This document shows positions 35,720 through 47,239 of a stretch of 64,000 bases of DNA, piece by piece (position 1 is the stretch's first letter; every line of letters starts with the position of its first letter). The stretch is from NCBI GenBank assembly GCA_022036555.1, contig CM039120.1:26750227-26814226 (forward strand), in the 5' to 3' direction. A program made the position numbers and the translations under genes. Source of the DNA: Microstegium vimineum (Eukaryota; Streptophyta; Magnoliopsida; Poales; Poaceae). The notes beneath the pieces were generated by a model that searched no databases, was not told the DNA's origin, and was given only the letters and a program-made list of their open reading frames with translations.

Positions 35720-36956
35720 TGTAGGGTTATGAGGTTGCTACGCTAGCCAGAAAACAAAATTTTTCTACCCCATAAACTAGGAACTAGTGCTAGTTATAGA
35801 TCACGGGGTTACCACTAGACGCGCAGGTGCAGCGGAAGCGACTTGATGTAGTCGTGCGCGTCGTAGTAGTGCCGTGCAGTTGCGAGGTCATCCGTCTCAA
35901 TGTCTCTTACTCGTGGTTCGTCCTTGTGCTCCAGATGCAGCACCTCCGAGGAATCCCACACGTGCAGGAAAGAAGCGTCACGCCTCTGGACTGCTAGGTC
36001 CGCCAGGAGTACTAGGCGCGAGTGTGGGGAGGGCGATGGCGGCTGCCAAAGGACGTGAGTATCTCGCCCCACGCCCACCCCTTGTTTATATAGGCGTCCT
36101 AATGAGCTCCCACATTGGAGGCCCATTAGCAACCCTAAACCTAGTCTAATTCGGGTCCAACCCGAATTAGGCTTCCAGCCCCTTAAGCGTGCGACCCTAT
36201 GGGCTCACGCACACATAGACATGGCCCAAGTACTCTTACTCGACCAATAGTTGATAGCGGCCTCTAGCAAGGCATGTCAACTCCTATGCATACGCTATGA
36301 TCATATCAGACGAACCACCACAATTCAATATACATGTTATTCCTTTACCTCATGATATTTGGTTCAACTTGTGGGTTAACACTTAACCCAAGCACGGCCA
36401 TGCATTTCATGATCTAATCATTTGAGTGATCCAGTGATATCTCTCTCATATGGAGAGTGGTAAATTCCATCTTTATTGACTATGTCTCACAGCATGTTTC
36501 CTGACAAACCCGAAAGCTACCTTTATAACTACCCAGTCACGAAGTAGCGTTTGGTAGTCCTAGGGTAGGTCGTTTCACATCTTGAGTACATACGACAATC
36601 TCAGGTCTAAGGACATAACGTACACGATGTGTATAGAGACAATCTCATGCCGGGTCTGTCCAGCACCATGTCCTACATGTGCCCACATTATTAGTTTGAC
36701 ATTTCATGTCCATGACTTGTGAAACATAGTCATCAACTAATAATGTGTTGATCTAATATTCATGCACATTCTAGCACGAACTCCGATCACGGACGACTTT
36801 AGAATAACCATACAAGTAAATGAGTTTCACAAACAATTCACATAATTGTTTATCGATACAAGTTGTCTTTAATGGATATTCATTGAACTCATAACATGTC
36901 ATGGATACAAGAAATACAATCATCTCTATGATTACCTCTAGGGCATATTCCCAATA
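35720..36956 (-). repeat. Copia-B 5' LTR (right)
   Basis: 1237 bp. In element orientation it starts TATTGGGAATATGCCCTAG and ends CTACA. TATA box TATATAAA (complement of 36085-36092). Confidence 0.9.
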
Positions 36957-36961
36957 GGGAC
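36957..36961. repeat. Target-site duplication of Copia-B, right (GGGAC)
   Basis: Matches 29140-29144. Confidence 0.9.
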
Positions 36962-38223
36962 ACCTTGGGTCCCCCGTCCCTTACCGAGGGGAGGTGGCGG
37001 CGGCCCGAGCGTCGAAGGTCGTCTTCTCCCAGTATAGCGCGACTTCGCTAGGCGAGACGGCCGAGGCTATGAGGGAAGACGGCCCTGGGGCCATGTGTCG
37101 CCTCCATCCTGACCGACGTGCATTTGGGGATGGTGACCGGCTCATCTGGGCCGATCAGGGGAACCTAGGGTCCCCTGTGTTCACGCTGGATGACCGGCGC
37201 GAGCTCCATCACTGGAATCGCGTGGCGGGTGCCCGTGAGGAGCTTGGCCTCTAGGTCGCGAAGTACAAGGAGCAGATCCAGAGGACCGTCGTGTCATTCT
37301 CCGAGGACTTCTCATATCATGGCAATGTGAGAAATCATTTTGTTCGTAGACATTGTTTGTTCCTTCCCGTCGGAGTCCTGATGCCCTTCTCTGTGCAGAT
37401 CCTGATGGCGACCAGCGTCGAGAAGTCGGAATTCCTCCGTCGGGAGGCCAACCAGTGGAGTCCTGGGACGTGGGTGCCCGTGGGGGAAGCCGCCGTGGCG
37501 GAGGACCTCGTTGCGGCTCGCCATCGCGTAACGGAGTTGGAGGAGCAGTTGGGAGCCTCGGAGTCGAACGCGACGGATGCCCAGGCGTTAGCGCAGTGGG
37601 CTGCCAACGACGTTGCGTGGGCAGAGCAAGAGCGGAACGCGGCCCGTGGCTGACGCGGAGGCGGTCCGTCAGATGTTGGTGGATGAACGCTCAGCACGTC
37701 AGGTTGAGATAGGATGTCTGACGGCCGAGCGTGACACTGAAGCCGAGGGACGACGTCAAGCTACCTCGACGTTGGACTCGATGGAGGAGCGTAACACCGT
37801 GCGACGTCAGCGCGATGTCAACGGCCGAGAGCGTGACGCCGCCGTTGCCCGCCTTGAAGACTTCTCTGTTAGGGCGCGCGAATGCAATGCCGACACCGAT
37901 CGGAGGATCCTGGAGTTCTTCGCCCGGGTGGGCGAATTGACGACAGTCATCTCGCAGCTTCGTGCGGCGATCAAAGCAGCTTCGTACGTTTCCTTCATCT
38001 GCCCGTTCGCCCTGGCATTGTGTAGAAGCTGCTTCTAGAGGTTGAAGTCCTCTTCCATGTCACCCCAGGGTTACAGGCCGGCACACAGGAGGCGCAGGCG
38101 CTGCGTGAGGAAGTGCACAAGGTGTGCGACCTCTTCGGTGTGCAAGCTGGCGAGGGTGGTTCGGCAGCGGCCAGAACTCGCGTCGGGCTGCTGTGGGAGC
38201 GGGGACAAGCGCGGATCCGGGAG

Positions 38224-38228
38224 GCACT
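38224..38228. repeat. Target-site duplication of the solo LTR, left (GCACT)
   Basis: Exact match to 40137-40141. Confidence 0.85.
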
Positions 38229-40136
38229 TGAAAGGTCTAGGAATGGCTAGAGGGGGGTGAATAGCCTAATTAAATTTTCTACAACAACACTTAGCAAACT
38301 TGTTAGAATAAAACACGGCGATAAGCAAGTTTGCTCTAGCACTACAAGGGTCGGCAAGCCTCCTATATCAAGTCTAGTTACTAGCAAGATATATCCTATG
38401 TCACACACAAGGGCTAGACAGCTAGACCTACTAAGATAAGCTACAAAAGCTAAGCTAGAATCTCTACTTTGCAAGCATGAAAGAAAGTAATACAAAGCTA
38501 GAGATAGAAGGGTTATACCACCACGAAGGGATGAACCAAAAGATAACCAATCACATTATGAATCCTCGGTAGAGACAAGTTGACACAATGATTTTTTACC
38601 GAGGTTCACTTGTTTGCCAACAAGCTAGTCCTCGTTGTAGCGATACACCCACTTGGAGGTTCACGCGCTAATTGGCAATCAAAGCCAAACCCGTTCAAGG
38701 GTGCCGCACAACCAACACAAGATGGGGATCCCCGAGCTACGAGCAATCCACTAGAGATACCTTTCGCGAACTCCTGCGGGGTAGGTTCAAGAACCCCTCA
38801 CAATCCACCGATCGGAGCCGGAGACAATCACCTTCCTCCGCTCAACGATCCTCGTCGCACCAAGCCGTCTAGGAGATGGCAATCTCCAAGAATAACAAGA
38901 GCTCCGCGATGACGACGATCACCAAGTGCCACTAGTATGCAATCAACAAAGCAAAGCACATGGATTCACTCTATCTCTCTAGAATATGTCAAATATGTTT
39001 AGAGGATGAGTGGTGGAAGCTTCTCAAGCAAGCACAAATGTGTGAGTGAGTAGAATGTGCAAGAGATGCCCCAAAGGGCCGGCCATATCACCTTATATAG
39101 CCCACACTCAACACTAGCCATTTTGCCCTCAAAACAGGCTCTCTATGCCACCTCCGGACGCAAGAAACAGTGGGGGGTCCGGACCATCAACAGCGTCCGG
39201 ATGCCCCCACACAGCAGAGAAGCCTCCTCTGTTTTACTCCGGACGCGGCCTCCGGTCGCGCACAACGCGCGGTCTGGACCAACGCGCCAGCGTCCGGTCG
39301 CACGCCGATTCAAACGGCCACTTTCTCGCTCGCACCGTAGCACACCATGTGTATCCGGACGCACGCAATAGTGTGGTCCGGTCCCTGCAACAGTAGCGTC
39401 CGGACGCCACGCAGGGAGCACTTCAAGTGAGCGCTTTCCTCTGGACGCGCGCGTCCGGTTCCTCCAACCGGACCAAAAATAGCGTCCGGTCCATTTACCA
39501 GAGTGTTTACAGAGAGCTCCAAACTCCAGATGCAGCGTCCGGACCATAGAATGCGTCCGGAGCTCTGTCTACAGCAGAGCCAACCTAGGGTGTGTGTCCG
39601 GACGCACACGTGATGGTCCGGACACACCCAAACCCCAGCGCCGGACCTCAGTCCGAAGCTCTTTTGAGCTGCCCAACACTTCTCCAACTTCTCCAAGCTT
39701 CCAAGAGCCAACACTAAGTGATCCCAACACTTGTGCTCATGTGTTAGCTTTTAGTTCACAATTATCTTGGATTAAGTTGGTGTTTCACTTGGTTCAATTG
39801 ATTTTAATGCAATGCATATGAACCTAGTGGCACATGATAATCGTAATCATACTTAAGGGCTCCCTCCTTGATAGTACGGCTATTTATCCTAAATGTGATC
39901 ACATCCTCTATGATGTCTTGATCACCAAACCAAAAATGGTTCCTAGCAATCACCTTTGCCTTCACACCATTTTCCTTTCCACCACCATGCTAGAGCTTGT
40001 GCCATCCACACTTGATCCACCTTGCTCCATCACATGGTATGTACCAACCTATCTCATGATTCACACTTAGAGATCAAGGTTAGTACTTAGGTGGGTTTCA
40101 TCAATTACTCAAAACCAAAACACATGGGGACTCTCA
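38229..40136 (-). mobile_element. Solo LTR of a Sirevirus-like copia element
   Basis: TG to CA, 1908 bp, flanked by GCACT at 38224-38228 and 40137-40141, with no internal region. In element orientation the end reads CCCTCTAGCCATTCCTAGAC then CTTTCA, the ending common in Sirevirus LTRs. A TATA box (CTATATAAGG) is the complement of 39091-39100. The part 39130-39660 is full of GTCCGGAC-type motifs. It interrupts the last exon of the Gypsy-3 antisense gene. Inferred to be the product of LTR-LTR recombination. Confidence 0.88.
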
Positions 40137-40141
40137 GCACT
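40137..40141. repeat. Target-site duplication of the solo LTR, right (GCACT)
   Basis: Exact match to 38224-38228. Confidence 0.85.
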
Positions 40142-40337
40142 GCGCATCGGGGTCCACCGCACGATGTCGATCACCGCCTGCCTCTACAATGCGGTGACTC
40201 CCGCGCTTGTCAGCGAGGGATACCCCCCGAACGCCCTGGAGGATCTGCTCGATCGGATCGAGGCCGACGCGGAGGAGCCAGCGGCGGTCTTGGCCGCCAA
40301 GCTTGTTGACGAGGTGTTCGCACCTCCAAAAGAATGA

Positions 40338-40930
40338 CCCTGCGTGGTCAGAGATCAGGGACGAGGGCCCTTGTAACAAAAAAATTTAAATTATCTTGTG
40401 ATGTGCCCCCGGGGGGGCTTAAGACAACTTTGATAGCTCCTTAATGAGCTTTTTCTATGTTTGTTTTGCTTGTTGAATTTCGTATTTGCTATTTTTCTTA
40501 GACTACTTGCCTGATTTTTCGTGGAAGAGTTTTAATCTGTTCGGACAGGCAGTTGGGTGGAGGGACTTGGCTCCGGAGAGCCGGAGTACCTCGTGTCCCT
40601 TTGGCATGGTCCGTTGAGATTTCTTCTCTTGGTACAGGAAATCTGACTTTCGCTTAGCAGATCAACAAAACGATTTTTTGAACAAAAAAGTTTTTGGAGT
40701 GAAAGACAGGGGCTGACCCCCTTCCCATCCCCCGAGCGAGGTGTGTTCTGGCGCGTGCCGAGAGTGCACCTTGCTAAGCGGTCGGTCCGAGGGTTCCCGC
40801 GTTTTTATTCCTCGAACTTTTTGCTCTTAAGAGAGGTTACATGCATATGTACATGAGGACAAATATACTAGATAATAGTGAAGAAGGCGACATAGATGTT
40901 AGTGTTGTGGGCGTCCGAGCTCTTCACGCT
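40338..40930. other. Gypsy-3 junction where RT-RNase H-integrase would be expected
   Basis: Only about 0.6 kb separates the end of the protease frame (-) from the end of the antisense gene (+). In complete Tat elements several kb of pol lie here. The stretch contains no RT, RNase H or integrase motif. Confidence 0.7.
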
Positions 40931-43877
40931 CTAGGGGTCGACGTCTATCTTGTCAACAGCTACGATCGCCGCCACCAGCTCCTCGCTGCGTACCTCGGCC
41001 ATGGCATTTTCGCAGCAGTCCACCTCGCACTGGTATGCCAACTTGACGTCGGAAGAGACTGTGATGATGACGAACGGCCCCGGCATCTTGAGCTTCAGGT
41101 AAGTGTAGTTTGGGACGGCCATGAACTTCGCGTAGCATGGCCTTCCCAAAAAGGTGTGGTAGGTCCCACGATATGCCACGACCTCGAAGGTAAGGTACTC
41201 GGTCCGGAAGTTGTTCGGCTCCCCGAACGTGACGGGCAGGTCGGTCTGCCCCAGAGGTACCGTTTGCCTTCCGGGAATGATCCCCTGAAAGGGAGCCCCC
41301 GAGGGTCAGAGCTTTTCGCTACGTAGGCCGAGGGCCTCAAGGGCGTTGTAGTACATGATGTTGAGGCTGCTGCCCCCGTCCATCAGTACTTTGGTGAAGC
41401 GCACGCTCCCTATGATCGGATCCACGACGAGTGGATAACGGCCCTGGTGAGGAACGTGGCTCGGATGGTCTTCTCGACCGAACGTGATGTCGGGTTCCGA
41501 CCAGTCAAGGTATGTCGGCGTTGCCGGGGCGACTGCGAATACCTCGCGTCGCTCCTTCTTCTGTCGGCGCTTGCAGCTATAGGCCTCCGGTCCTCCGAAG
41601 ATCATGAGGAACTTTTTGATGTGAGGGTAAGAATCTTCGCGACCCGCATCCCCGTCCTGGCCTTCTGACTCCTTCGGCTCGTCCTTGTCAAGAATGGTCT
41701 TGAAATATCTGGCTATCATTTCACACTGCTAGAGTGTGTGTTTGACCGGTCCGTTGTGATACGGGCACGGCTTTGTGAGCATGTCGTCAAACTTGCCCAC
41801 CTTCTTCCCGCCCTAGGGGCGGGGAGGCTTGTGGTCCGCCGCTGCGACTACGTTGTCGCCGCCGCCACGTTATGTCTTGCCTCTCCTTTTGTTCCTATTC
41901 TGAGCACGGCTCGAGCTGCCTTCGCCGGCGGTCTTGACTCCCTTGCCCTTTCCCTTGTCTGGGTGGAAAATCGCACCGACCGCCTCCTCTCCCGATGCAT
42001 AGCTAGTGGCAATGTCGAGGAGTCACTCGGTGGTGCGTGGGTTGCTGCGGCCCAGCTCGTGGACCAGCTTTTTGCAGGTGGTACCTGCGAGGAAAGCCCC
42101 GACCACGTCCGCATCGGCCGCGGTCGGGAGCTTTGTGCATTTCTAGGAGAAGCGGCGGATGTATTCCTGGAGGGATTCGTCTAGCTTCTGCCTGCAGCTG
42201 CGGAGATCCCAGGGATTCCCTGGGCGCGTGTAGGTGCCTTGGAAATTCCCGACAAAAGACTGTTGCAGGGATTCCCACCCATCAATGGTGTTAGGAGGCA
42301 AGTGCTCGAGCCACGTGCAGGTCGAGTCCGAAAGGTGGAGAGGCAGGTTGCGGAAGATGAAGTCCTCATCATCCGCGCCGCTACCCTGACACGCAAGGCG
42401 GTAGACGTCGAGCCAGAGCCCGGGGTTCGTTTCCCCGAAGTACTGGATGACGTTTGTTGGCTGTCAGAAAGGGTGCGGGAACGGCGCGCGCCGGATGTGG
42501 CAGATGAATGCCAGGGGACCCGGGGGCTCCAGCGTGGGAGGTCGGTCCTCATCGCTGTCGTAACGACCGCCACGTCGGACATGGTATCCTCGGCTTGCGT
42601 TGTCCTGTGTGGCGTGCTTACGCGCGTTGAGCGTGTCGCGCACGTCGCGCTTCTCACCTACGCAAGCGTGCACCGTCGGGCACCGGTGTTCGGCCGGATC
42701 GGGATCCGGGTGGACCGACCCCTCGCGGTCGTTAGGAGCCACACCGGCCGGGGGGGGCGGCGCTGATCCCGCGTCTTTGCGAAGTGGAGCTCTCGGCCTG
42801 TTGTTCCACGGCCCATTCTAGGAGGGTCTTCAGTTCGTCGTGGGCGAGCTTGCCATCTAAAGCTTCTGGGATCGGGAGGTTGCGGAGTAACATCCTTGCT
42901 GCTACGATGTTTTGGCTTGCTCGCGTGAACTGCGGCATGCCATGCTCATCGTTAATGATGTGGTGGTATACCGCCCGGGCCTGCCTGCGGCAGCGAGGCT
43001 CTGCGGCGTCCCTGACGGCTTCGCACTCAAGCTTCTCACGCTCGAACGTCACCCTCCGCTGGCGCTCCGCGAGCTGCTGCTCCACGTTGCGGAGGTCGCG
43101 AAGCTGCTGCTGCCAGGCCTCCGAGGACTGCGGATCGGGCCGTTAGTGCGGTACCGGAACACCTGTCTGGTCCTCGGGCGTGTGATTGCCGTCACTGTCT
43201 TCGTCCTCCTCATTGAAGCACTCGCTGGGACCGCTCGAGTCGGTGTCGAGCAGATAATCGTTGGCCTGGAGGAAGCCGCGTAGCGCCTCCTAATCCTCCA
43301 GACTATCGAAGTCCAGGGGGTCGTCGCTCCCAAGGTTCGAGTCAGTGTAAGACGCGCCCTCGGGGCTCGAGGGAAGATCGGAGGTGGAACAAGAGTTGTG
43401 GGACACGAGTCCCACGCGTTTTCTTTTTGCTAGGTCTACGTGGAACCACGCGGCCACCGTCTCCGCGTATGATGTGGCGGCATTCTTCATGCCGAAAGGC
43501 TGCGCTTCCGAGACGGGCATTTCGTCGCGCCCGGGGGAGAGCGGCTGCCCTCCCGCGAGCTGTGTCGTCACGTTGGCGAACGCAAAATAGAGGTTGTGCA
43601 GGGATTCCCGAGTCGGCTGGCGTCCCATGAGCATGTCGAGCTAGCGCTCGAACTGAGGATAATTGGCCCGCGGGACGGCCGCCACACGAGCGGTTTGTTC
43701 CTCGGAGGGAGACAGATGAAGGTGGGCCATGGAAGCAGCGATGGCGTCCATGGCTACCTCAGGAGATGTCATAGGGCGACGGAGAGCCAGGTCGGTGTCC
43801 TGCCCGTGGCACTGGAAATCCAGGCTACCAAAATAAATGATGGTGCCCGGAGCGAAACGAACGTGGCGATCAGCCAT
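40931..43877 (-). pseudogene. Gypsy-3 gag and aspartic protease
   Basis: The gag ATG at 43877 begins MADRHVRFAPG. The N-terminal part (to 42740) is in one frame with stops at 43641-43643 and near 43290 and 43143. A one-base shift in a G run near 42745 leads to the second frame. The gag core is clear at about 42450-42120: YFGETNPGLWLDVYRL, FRNLPLHLSDSTCTWLEHL, YIRRFS. A zinc motif CPYHNGPVKHTL lies near 41750. The protease motif VLMDGGSSLNIMYYNALEAL is near 41390-41330 with the active Asp present, and YHTFLGRPCYAKFMAVPNYT near 41150 ends the fold. Stops near 42464, 41820, 41725 and 41306 also interrupt it. Confidence 0.88.
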
Positions 43878-43917
43878 CCGAAACTCGAAAATACAGGTGA
43901 CACGCAAAGTCCCCCTA

Positions 43918-43931
43918 CCTAGCGCGCCAAT
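43918..43931 (-). promoter_or_regulatory. Gypsy-3 primer binding site
   Basis: Next to the 5' LTR the - strand reads ATTGGCGCGCTAGG, the usual position and form for grass Tat-like gypsy elements (ATTGGCGCGCCAGG). One base differs from that form. Confidence 0.7.
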
Positions 43932-45290
43932 GGTCGATGTCTAAAATGGCAGGGTCTAGACGACCAACGAGTAAATTTCTAAGTGTGTCGGAGTTCGGAT
44001 GGTTACGCTCAGAGAATATGGAGGTTTATACTGGTTTAGGCACGAATGCCCTACGTCCAGTGTGTTGCGGGGTTGTATTACCGAGCGCGGAGAGCTCGTA
44101 GGGGGGAACTACAAGCTTTGGTGAGAGACGGGAGGCTGTCCCCAGGTCTTGTGCGTATGAGGTTCTTGGTTCTGGTGAGTGGTCGTGTGTGTGCGAGTTT
44201 GAGGGTGTGGTGAATGAATGTTGGAATGTCGAGAGAGCGAGATTGGGGGTCCATTCCCTCCCTTTATACGTAGGGAGAGATGGAGGAGTACAGTACAGAG
44301 CGGGGGAGTGACGTGGGCCAGGCTTGGGCTGCTGCCGAAGGAAGCCTTTGTCTTCATCCTGTCTTCCTTCCTGAGGACGATTGCGCCAGTAGACGCATGT
44401 CCGAGTCTTGTTCGTCCTTGTCGAGTTGTAGCCATACGCCTTGTGATCGGGAAACCTATTGTTCCCCTTTCTGGGTATGGGCGGGGTTGGTCGCACAGGA
44501 CCAGGCACCCCCGCGTTCCGTCATACATGACTTTATGACGTCCTAATCCCTGTTGGGGTGTCTGTCGGAGACATGGCGTGGATATCATGCGCGGAAGTCG
44601 TCGTTTAGGCAGCACAGGACCCTGTACCGCAAGGTGAATAGAAGTTGGCATGGTGGCTCATGCCTTGAACCCCATCCCTGAGGACGGAGCATACAGTGGA
44701 CCTTTTGACTATGTGGGCTAGGGCGCCCCAGGCTGTGTATGGCAATGAGACCTCCGAGGGTGAGGGTCGTCACGGATGACGTTTGCCAGGCTCGGACGGG
44801 GCGGGAGAGCCCCTGAGGGTTGGCAGTACCGCGGGCGACGCCACCTTGGCTCGGGCGAGGCGGAAGAGCCCCCGAGGGTTGATGACGTCACGAGCGACGC
44901 CTCCTTGGCTCGGGCGAGGCGGAGGAGCCCCCGAGGGCAGATGATGTCACGGGTGACGCCTCCTTGGCTCGGGCGAGGCGGAAGAGCCCCGAGGGTTGAT
45001 GACATCATGGGCGACGCCACCTTGGCTCGGGCGAGGCGGAGGAGCCCCCGAGGGCAGATGACATCACGGGCGACGCCAGCTTGGCTCGGGCGAGGCGAAG
45101 GAGCCCCCGAGGGTTAATGACATTACGGGCGACGTCACCTTGGCTCGGGCGAGGCGAAGGAGCCCCCGAGGGTTAATGACGTTACGGGCGACGTCACCTT
45201 GGCTCTGGCGAGGCGAAGGAGCCCCTTGATGGTGGTTTTTGTTTTTGTAGAGTCTGGTAATTTGGGTACCCTATTTCTGGGTATCCGACA
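43932..45290 (-). repeat. Gypsy-3 5' LTR (right)
   Basis: 1359 bp, same length as the left copy. TATA box TATAAA (complement of 44273-44278). The inner end reads ATCGACC instead of ACCGACA, so the terminal CA is mutated. Confidence 0.9.
44800..45232. repeat. Tandem repeat in Gypsy-3 LTR U3 (right copy)
   Basis: Same 60-bp units as at 24000-24440. The TGACGTCA palindrome survives in fewer units here (for example near 44883) and is TGACATCA or TGATGTCA in others. Confidence 0.8.
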
Positions 45291-45295
45291 TCTGA

Positions 45296-45497
45296 CAACG
45301 AAGGCTTCGAGGATTGGACACACTCCCTCCGACAAAGTCACCCTCCATGGGGCGCTTGCCACGGTTCGTAGCTCAACAAGCGACTGCTCAAGCAAGAAAA
45401 AGTCTAAATGGGGAGGAGAAACGGGGAAGCAAGGTGGAACAATTCACTCGTCCCGCCACTTTAAATAGGAAAAGCAACAAAGTTAGCAAAGACCGGG
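45296..45497 (-). other. Gypsy-1 fragment between Gypsy-3 and the Sirevirus; possible promoter and first exon
   Basis: On the - strand TATTTAAA (complement of 45460-45467) lies about 112 bp before an ATG at 45348. The frame from that ATG stays open to the Gypsy-3 insertion and then on into 23135-23110 after its removal. This would be the start of the antisense gene at 22464-23066. The layout fits a promoter but the link is inference. Confidence 0.35.
45493..45497. repeat. Target-site duplication of the Sirevirus, left (CCGGG)
   Basis: Exact match to 59539-59543. Confidence 0.95.
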
Positions 45498-47187
45498 TGT
45501 AGAATCATGGACCCTTGTGTTTAGGCGATTAACGACAATACTAGATCACTGTGACTAACGTGTGTTTTGCAGAAGCAAAGTTGTTTATGTTAAGTCATTA
45601 GTGATGCATTGTGAATGGGCTTAATGGATATTCATGCCCCCAAGATGGAAATTGTTTCGGTTGCAAAGGATGATGATACAAGTTGAAGACTAGGCTAGTT
45701 CTTAGTGCCGTAAGGTTGAGAAGGGCACTAAGTTTAGCTAGGGCTTTTGTTTTTACTTTGACCGTACTATAAAGGGGGGTATGAGATTAGTAGCTTGACC
45801 TAGGAGAGTTTAGGAAACTGGGTATATGCACACTTGTCACAACTAGTCCTAGAGACCTTGCTTTCAGCCCTTGATAAACCCTAGAAATGGTAGGAGCAAA
45901 ATCCCTTAAGAAACCTCAGCGAAAACAGGTGTTTTAGAGGGAGAAAGAGGCTCCGGACCACTCTGCTAAGTGGGCGTCGGACCAAGGAGAGTGGTCCGAC
46001 GGACCCTGACTTAGGCAGAATTCCAGCTCGAGGAGCTCCGGACCACCTGTCTGGAAAGCACCGGACCATAGGAGAGTGGTCCGGTGGCTTGGTTCAGAGA
46101 GACAGAAGGCTCCGGACTAGTTCGACGGTTAGTCCGACGGCTAGTCCGACGCCTCATGACAGGAGGTTGAGTTTATGCAGAGAGCACCCTAGCTCCGGAC
46201 CAGAGCATCGGACCAGGGCACCGGACCAAGGAGAGTGGTCCGGTGGTGTGTAAAAGAGAAAGGTTTTCACTCAGAGAGCACCGAGGCTCCGGACCAGTGC
46301 GTCGGACCAGTGCGTCGGACCAAGCAGAGTTGTCCGATGGTTCCTAAGTTTGAATACAGAGTGAGCTCCGGACCAGTGTGCATGGTCTAGTGGTATGAGC
46401 TCCGGACTAGTCCGGTGGCTACGCAGAGAGAAGAAAAAGTAAAAATGGCTAGTTTTGGAGGTAGGGACTATTTATAGTTGCCCCCTTGGTCCTTAGAGTG
46501 ACTCTTGGCCATTGTTTCAACTGGTGACACCTTGATAAATCCTTTGGAGAGCCAAGAGGCTAGTGAGGGAGAGATTAGAGAGATTTCATCTTGTTCTTCC
46601 CTCCTAGAGTGATTAGGAGTGACTTGTGTGCATCCATCCACCTTCCTAGCCTTGAGTGGGTCAAGTGAAGGTCTTGTGCTTGTTACTCTTGGTGTTCGAC
46701 AGCACCTAGATGGTTTGGTGGTGTTCGGAGGAAGTGACCGCCGGGAGATTGTTGGCGGCTCTTCTCCAAGCTCTTGTGATCGGTTGTGGGTGATTCACCG
46801 AGCCGGAGTGGCGAAGAATCAGCCCGTAGAGAGCACTCTACCCTTGCGCGGGTAGAGGGGGAGCGATACCTTGCGAGGTGCTCCAACGAGGACTATGGGG
46901 GTGTGTCGACACCTCGATACCTCGGGAAAAAATCGCTGCGTCAATGAGATTTTCTTTTCCCTAGCTCTTTACATTTCCGCATTACTTTCCGTCTTGTTTT
47001 TACATTTCCTACTAGAATTGCTTAGGTTGTTTTTAATTCCTATGAACTGCTACCGCTTTCTAGCTAGGACACACGGACGGTAGGCACTAGGGGGTGATTG
47101 GCATTTGATAGGCTTTTATATTTGCTTTAGAAATTTAAAACAAGCCCAATTCACCCTCCCCCCCTCTTGGGCATCTTGATCCTTTCA
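45498..47187 (+). repeat. Sirevirus 5' LTR
   Basis: Starts TGTAGAATCATGG and ends ATCCTTTCA. Candidate TATA boxes are TATAAA at 45768-45773 and CTATTTATAG at 46468-46477; the second lies just after the repeat zone. The zone 45950-46430 holds many CTCCGGACCA and TGGTCCGGTG motifs. Confidence 0.95.
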
Positions 47188-47189
47188 AT

Positions 47190-47202
47190 TGGTATCAGAG
47201 CC
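47190..47202 (+). promoter_or_regulatory. Sirevirus primer binding site (tRNA-iMet type)
   Basis: TGGTATCAGAGCC, complementary to the 3' end of initiator methionine tRNA, two bases after the 5' LTR. Confidence 0.9.
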
Positions 47203-47239
47203 TTGTTGCTCTAAATTAGGCTTCACCGCCTAGAGCAAG

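Larger units (their letters stand above)
29145..36956 (-). mobile_element. Copia-B: full-length Ty1/copia element inserted in the Gypsy-3 antisense gene
   Basis: LTRs at 29145-30382 and 35720-36956 (1238 and 1237 bp). TSD GGGAC at 29140-29144 and 36957-36961 is exact. The outer terminal dinucleotides are slightly decayed (TA for TG on the left). A single gag-pol frame on the - strand runs 34351 to 30403. This is a non-Sirevirus copia family: the two CCHC knuckles and long gag of Sireviruses are absent. I do not assign the lineage further. Confidence 0.93.
27039..40337 (+). pseudogene. Gypsy-3 antisense gene: 'putative gypsy type transposon' (Transposase_28-type) protein
   Basis: Opposite to gag, split by Copia-B and the solo LTR. 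Exon 1 (27039-27950) starts MVGDHPSRGWER and holds FLPFHERGFGTPPSRFLRGV and LNPNFVLHLAAFAAM, the signature I know as PF04195; a TAG at 27546-27548 interrupts it. Introns 27951-28042, 28578-28666 and about 37326-37398 have GT-AG ends. The middle is basic (about 28100-28200), then Ala/Pro-rich and acidic (28667-29144). After Copia-B the frame resumes at 36962, and a coiled-coil-like part (37410-38030) follows with a frame change near 37640. The last exon crosses the solo LTR and ends TGA 40335-40337. Its function in the element is unknown. Confidence 0.78.
23136..45290 (-). mobile_element. Gypsy-3: non-autonomous Tat-lineage element with gag-protease and antisense gene but no RT/integrase
   Basis: LTRs at 23136-24494 and 43932-45290 are both 1359 bp. 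In element orientation they begin TGTCGGATACC; the left one ends CACCGACA. After removing Copia-B and the solo LTR, the internal part holds only gag and protease (- strand) next to the 5' LTR and an antisense gene (+ strand). No RT, RNase H or integrase motif is found on either strand. The flanks are TCAGA (23131-23135) and TCTGA (45291-45295), a target duplication with one mismatch. The LTRs differ by several percent, clearly more than those of Gypsy-2 or the Sirevirus. The plan matches known non-autonomous grass elements such as maize Zeon and rice Dasheng, which rely on a full partner. Confidence 0.88.

Noticed and set aside
38610..39821. Several ORFs of 70-130 codons on both strands in 38600-39800
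   Set aside because: All lie in the solo LTR, where GTCCGGAC repeats open frames by chance.
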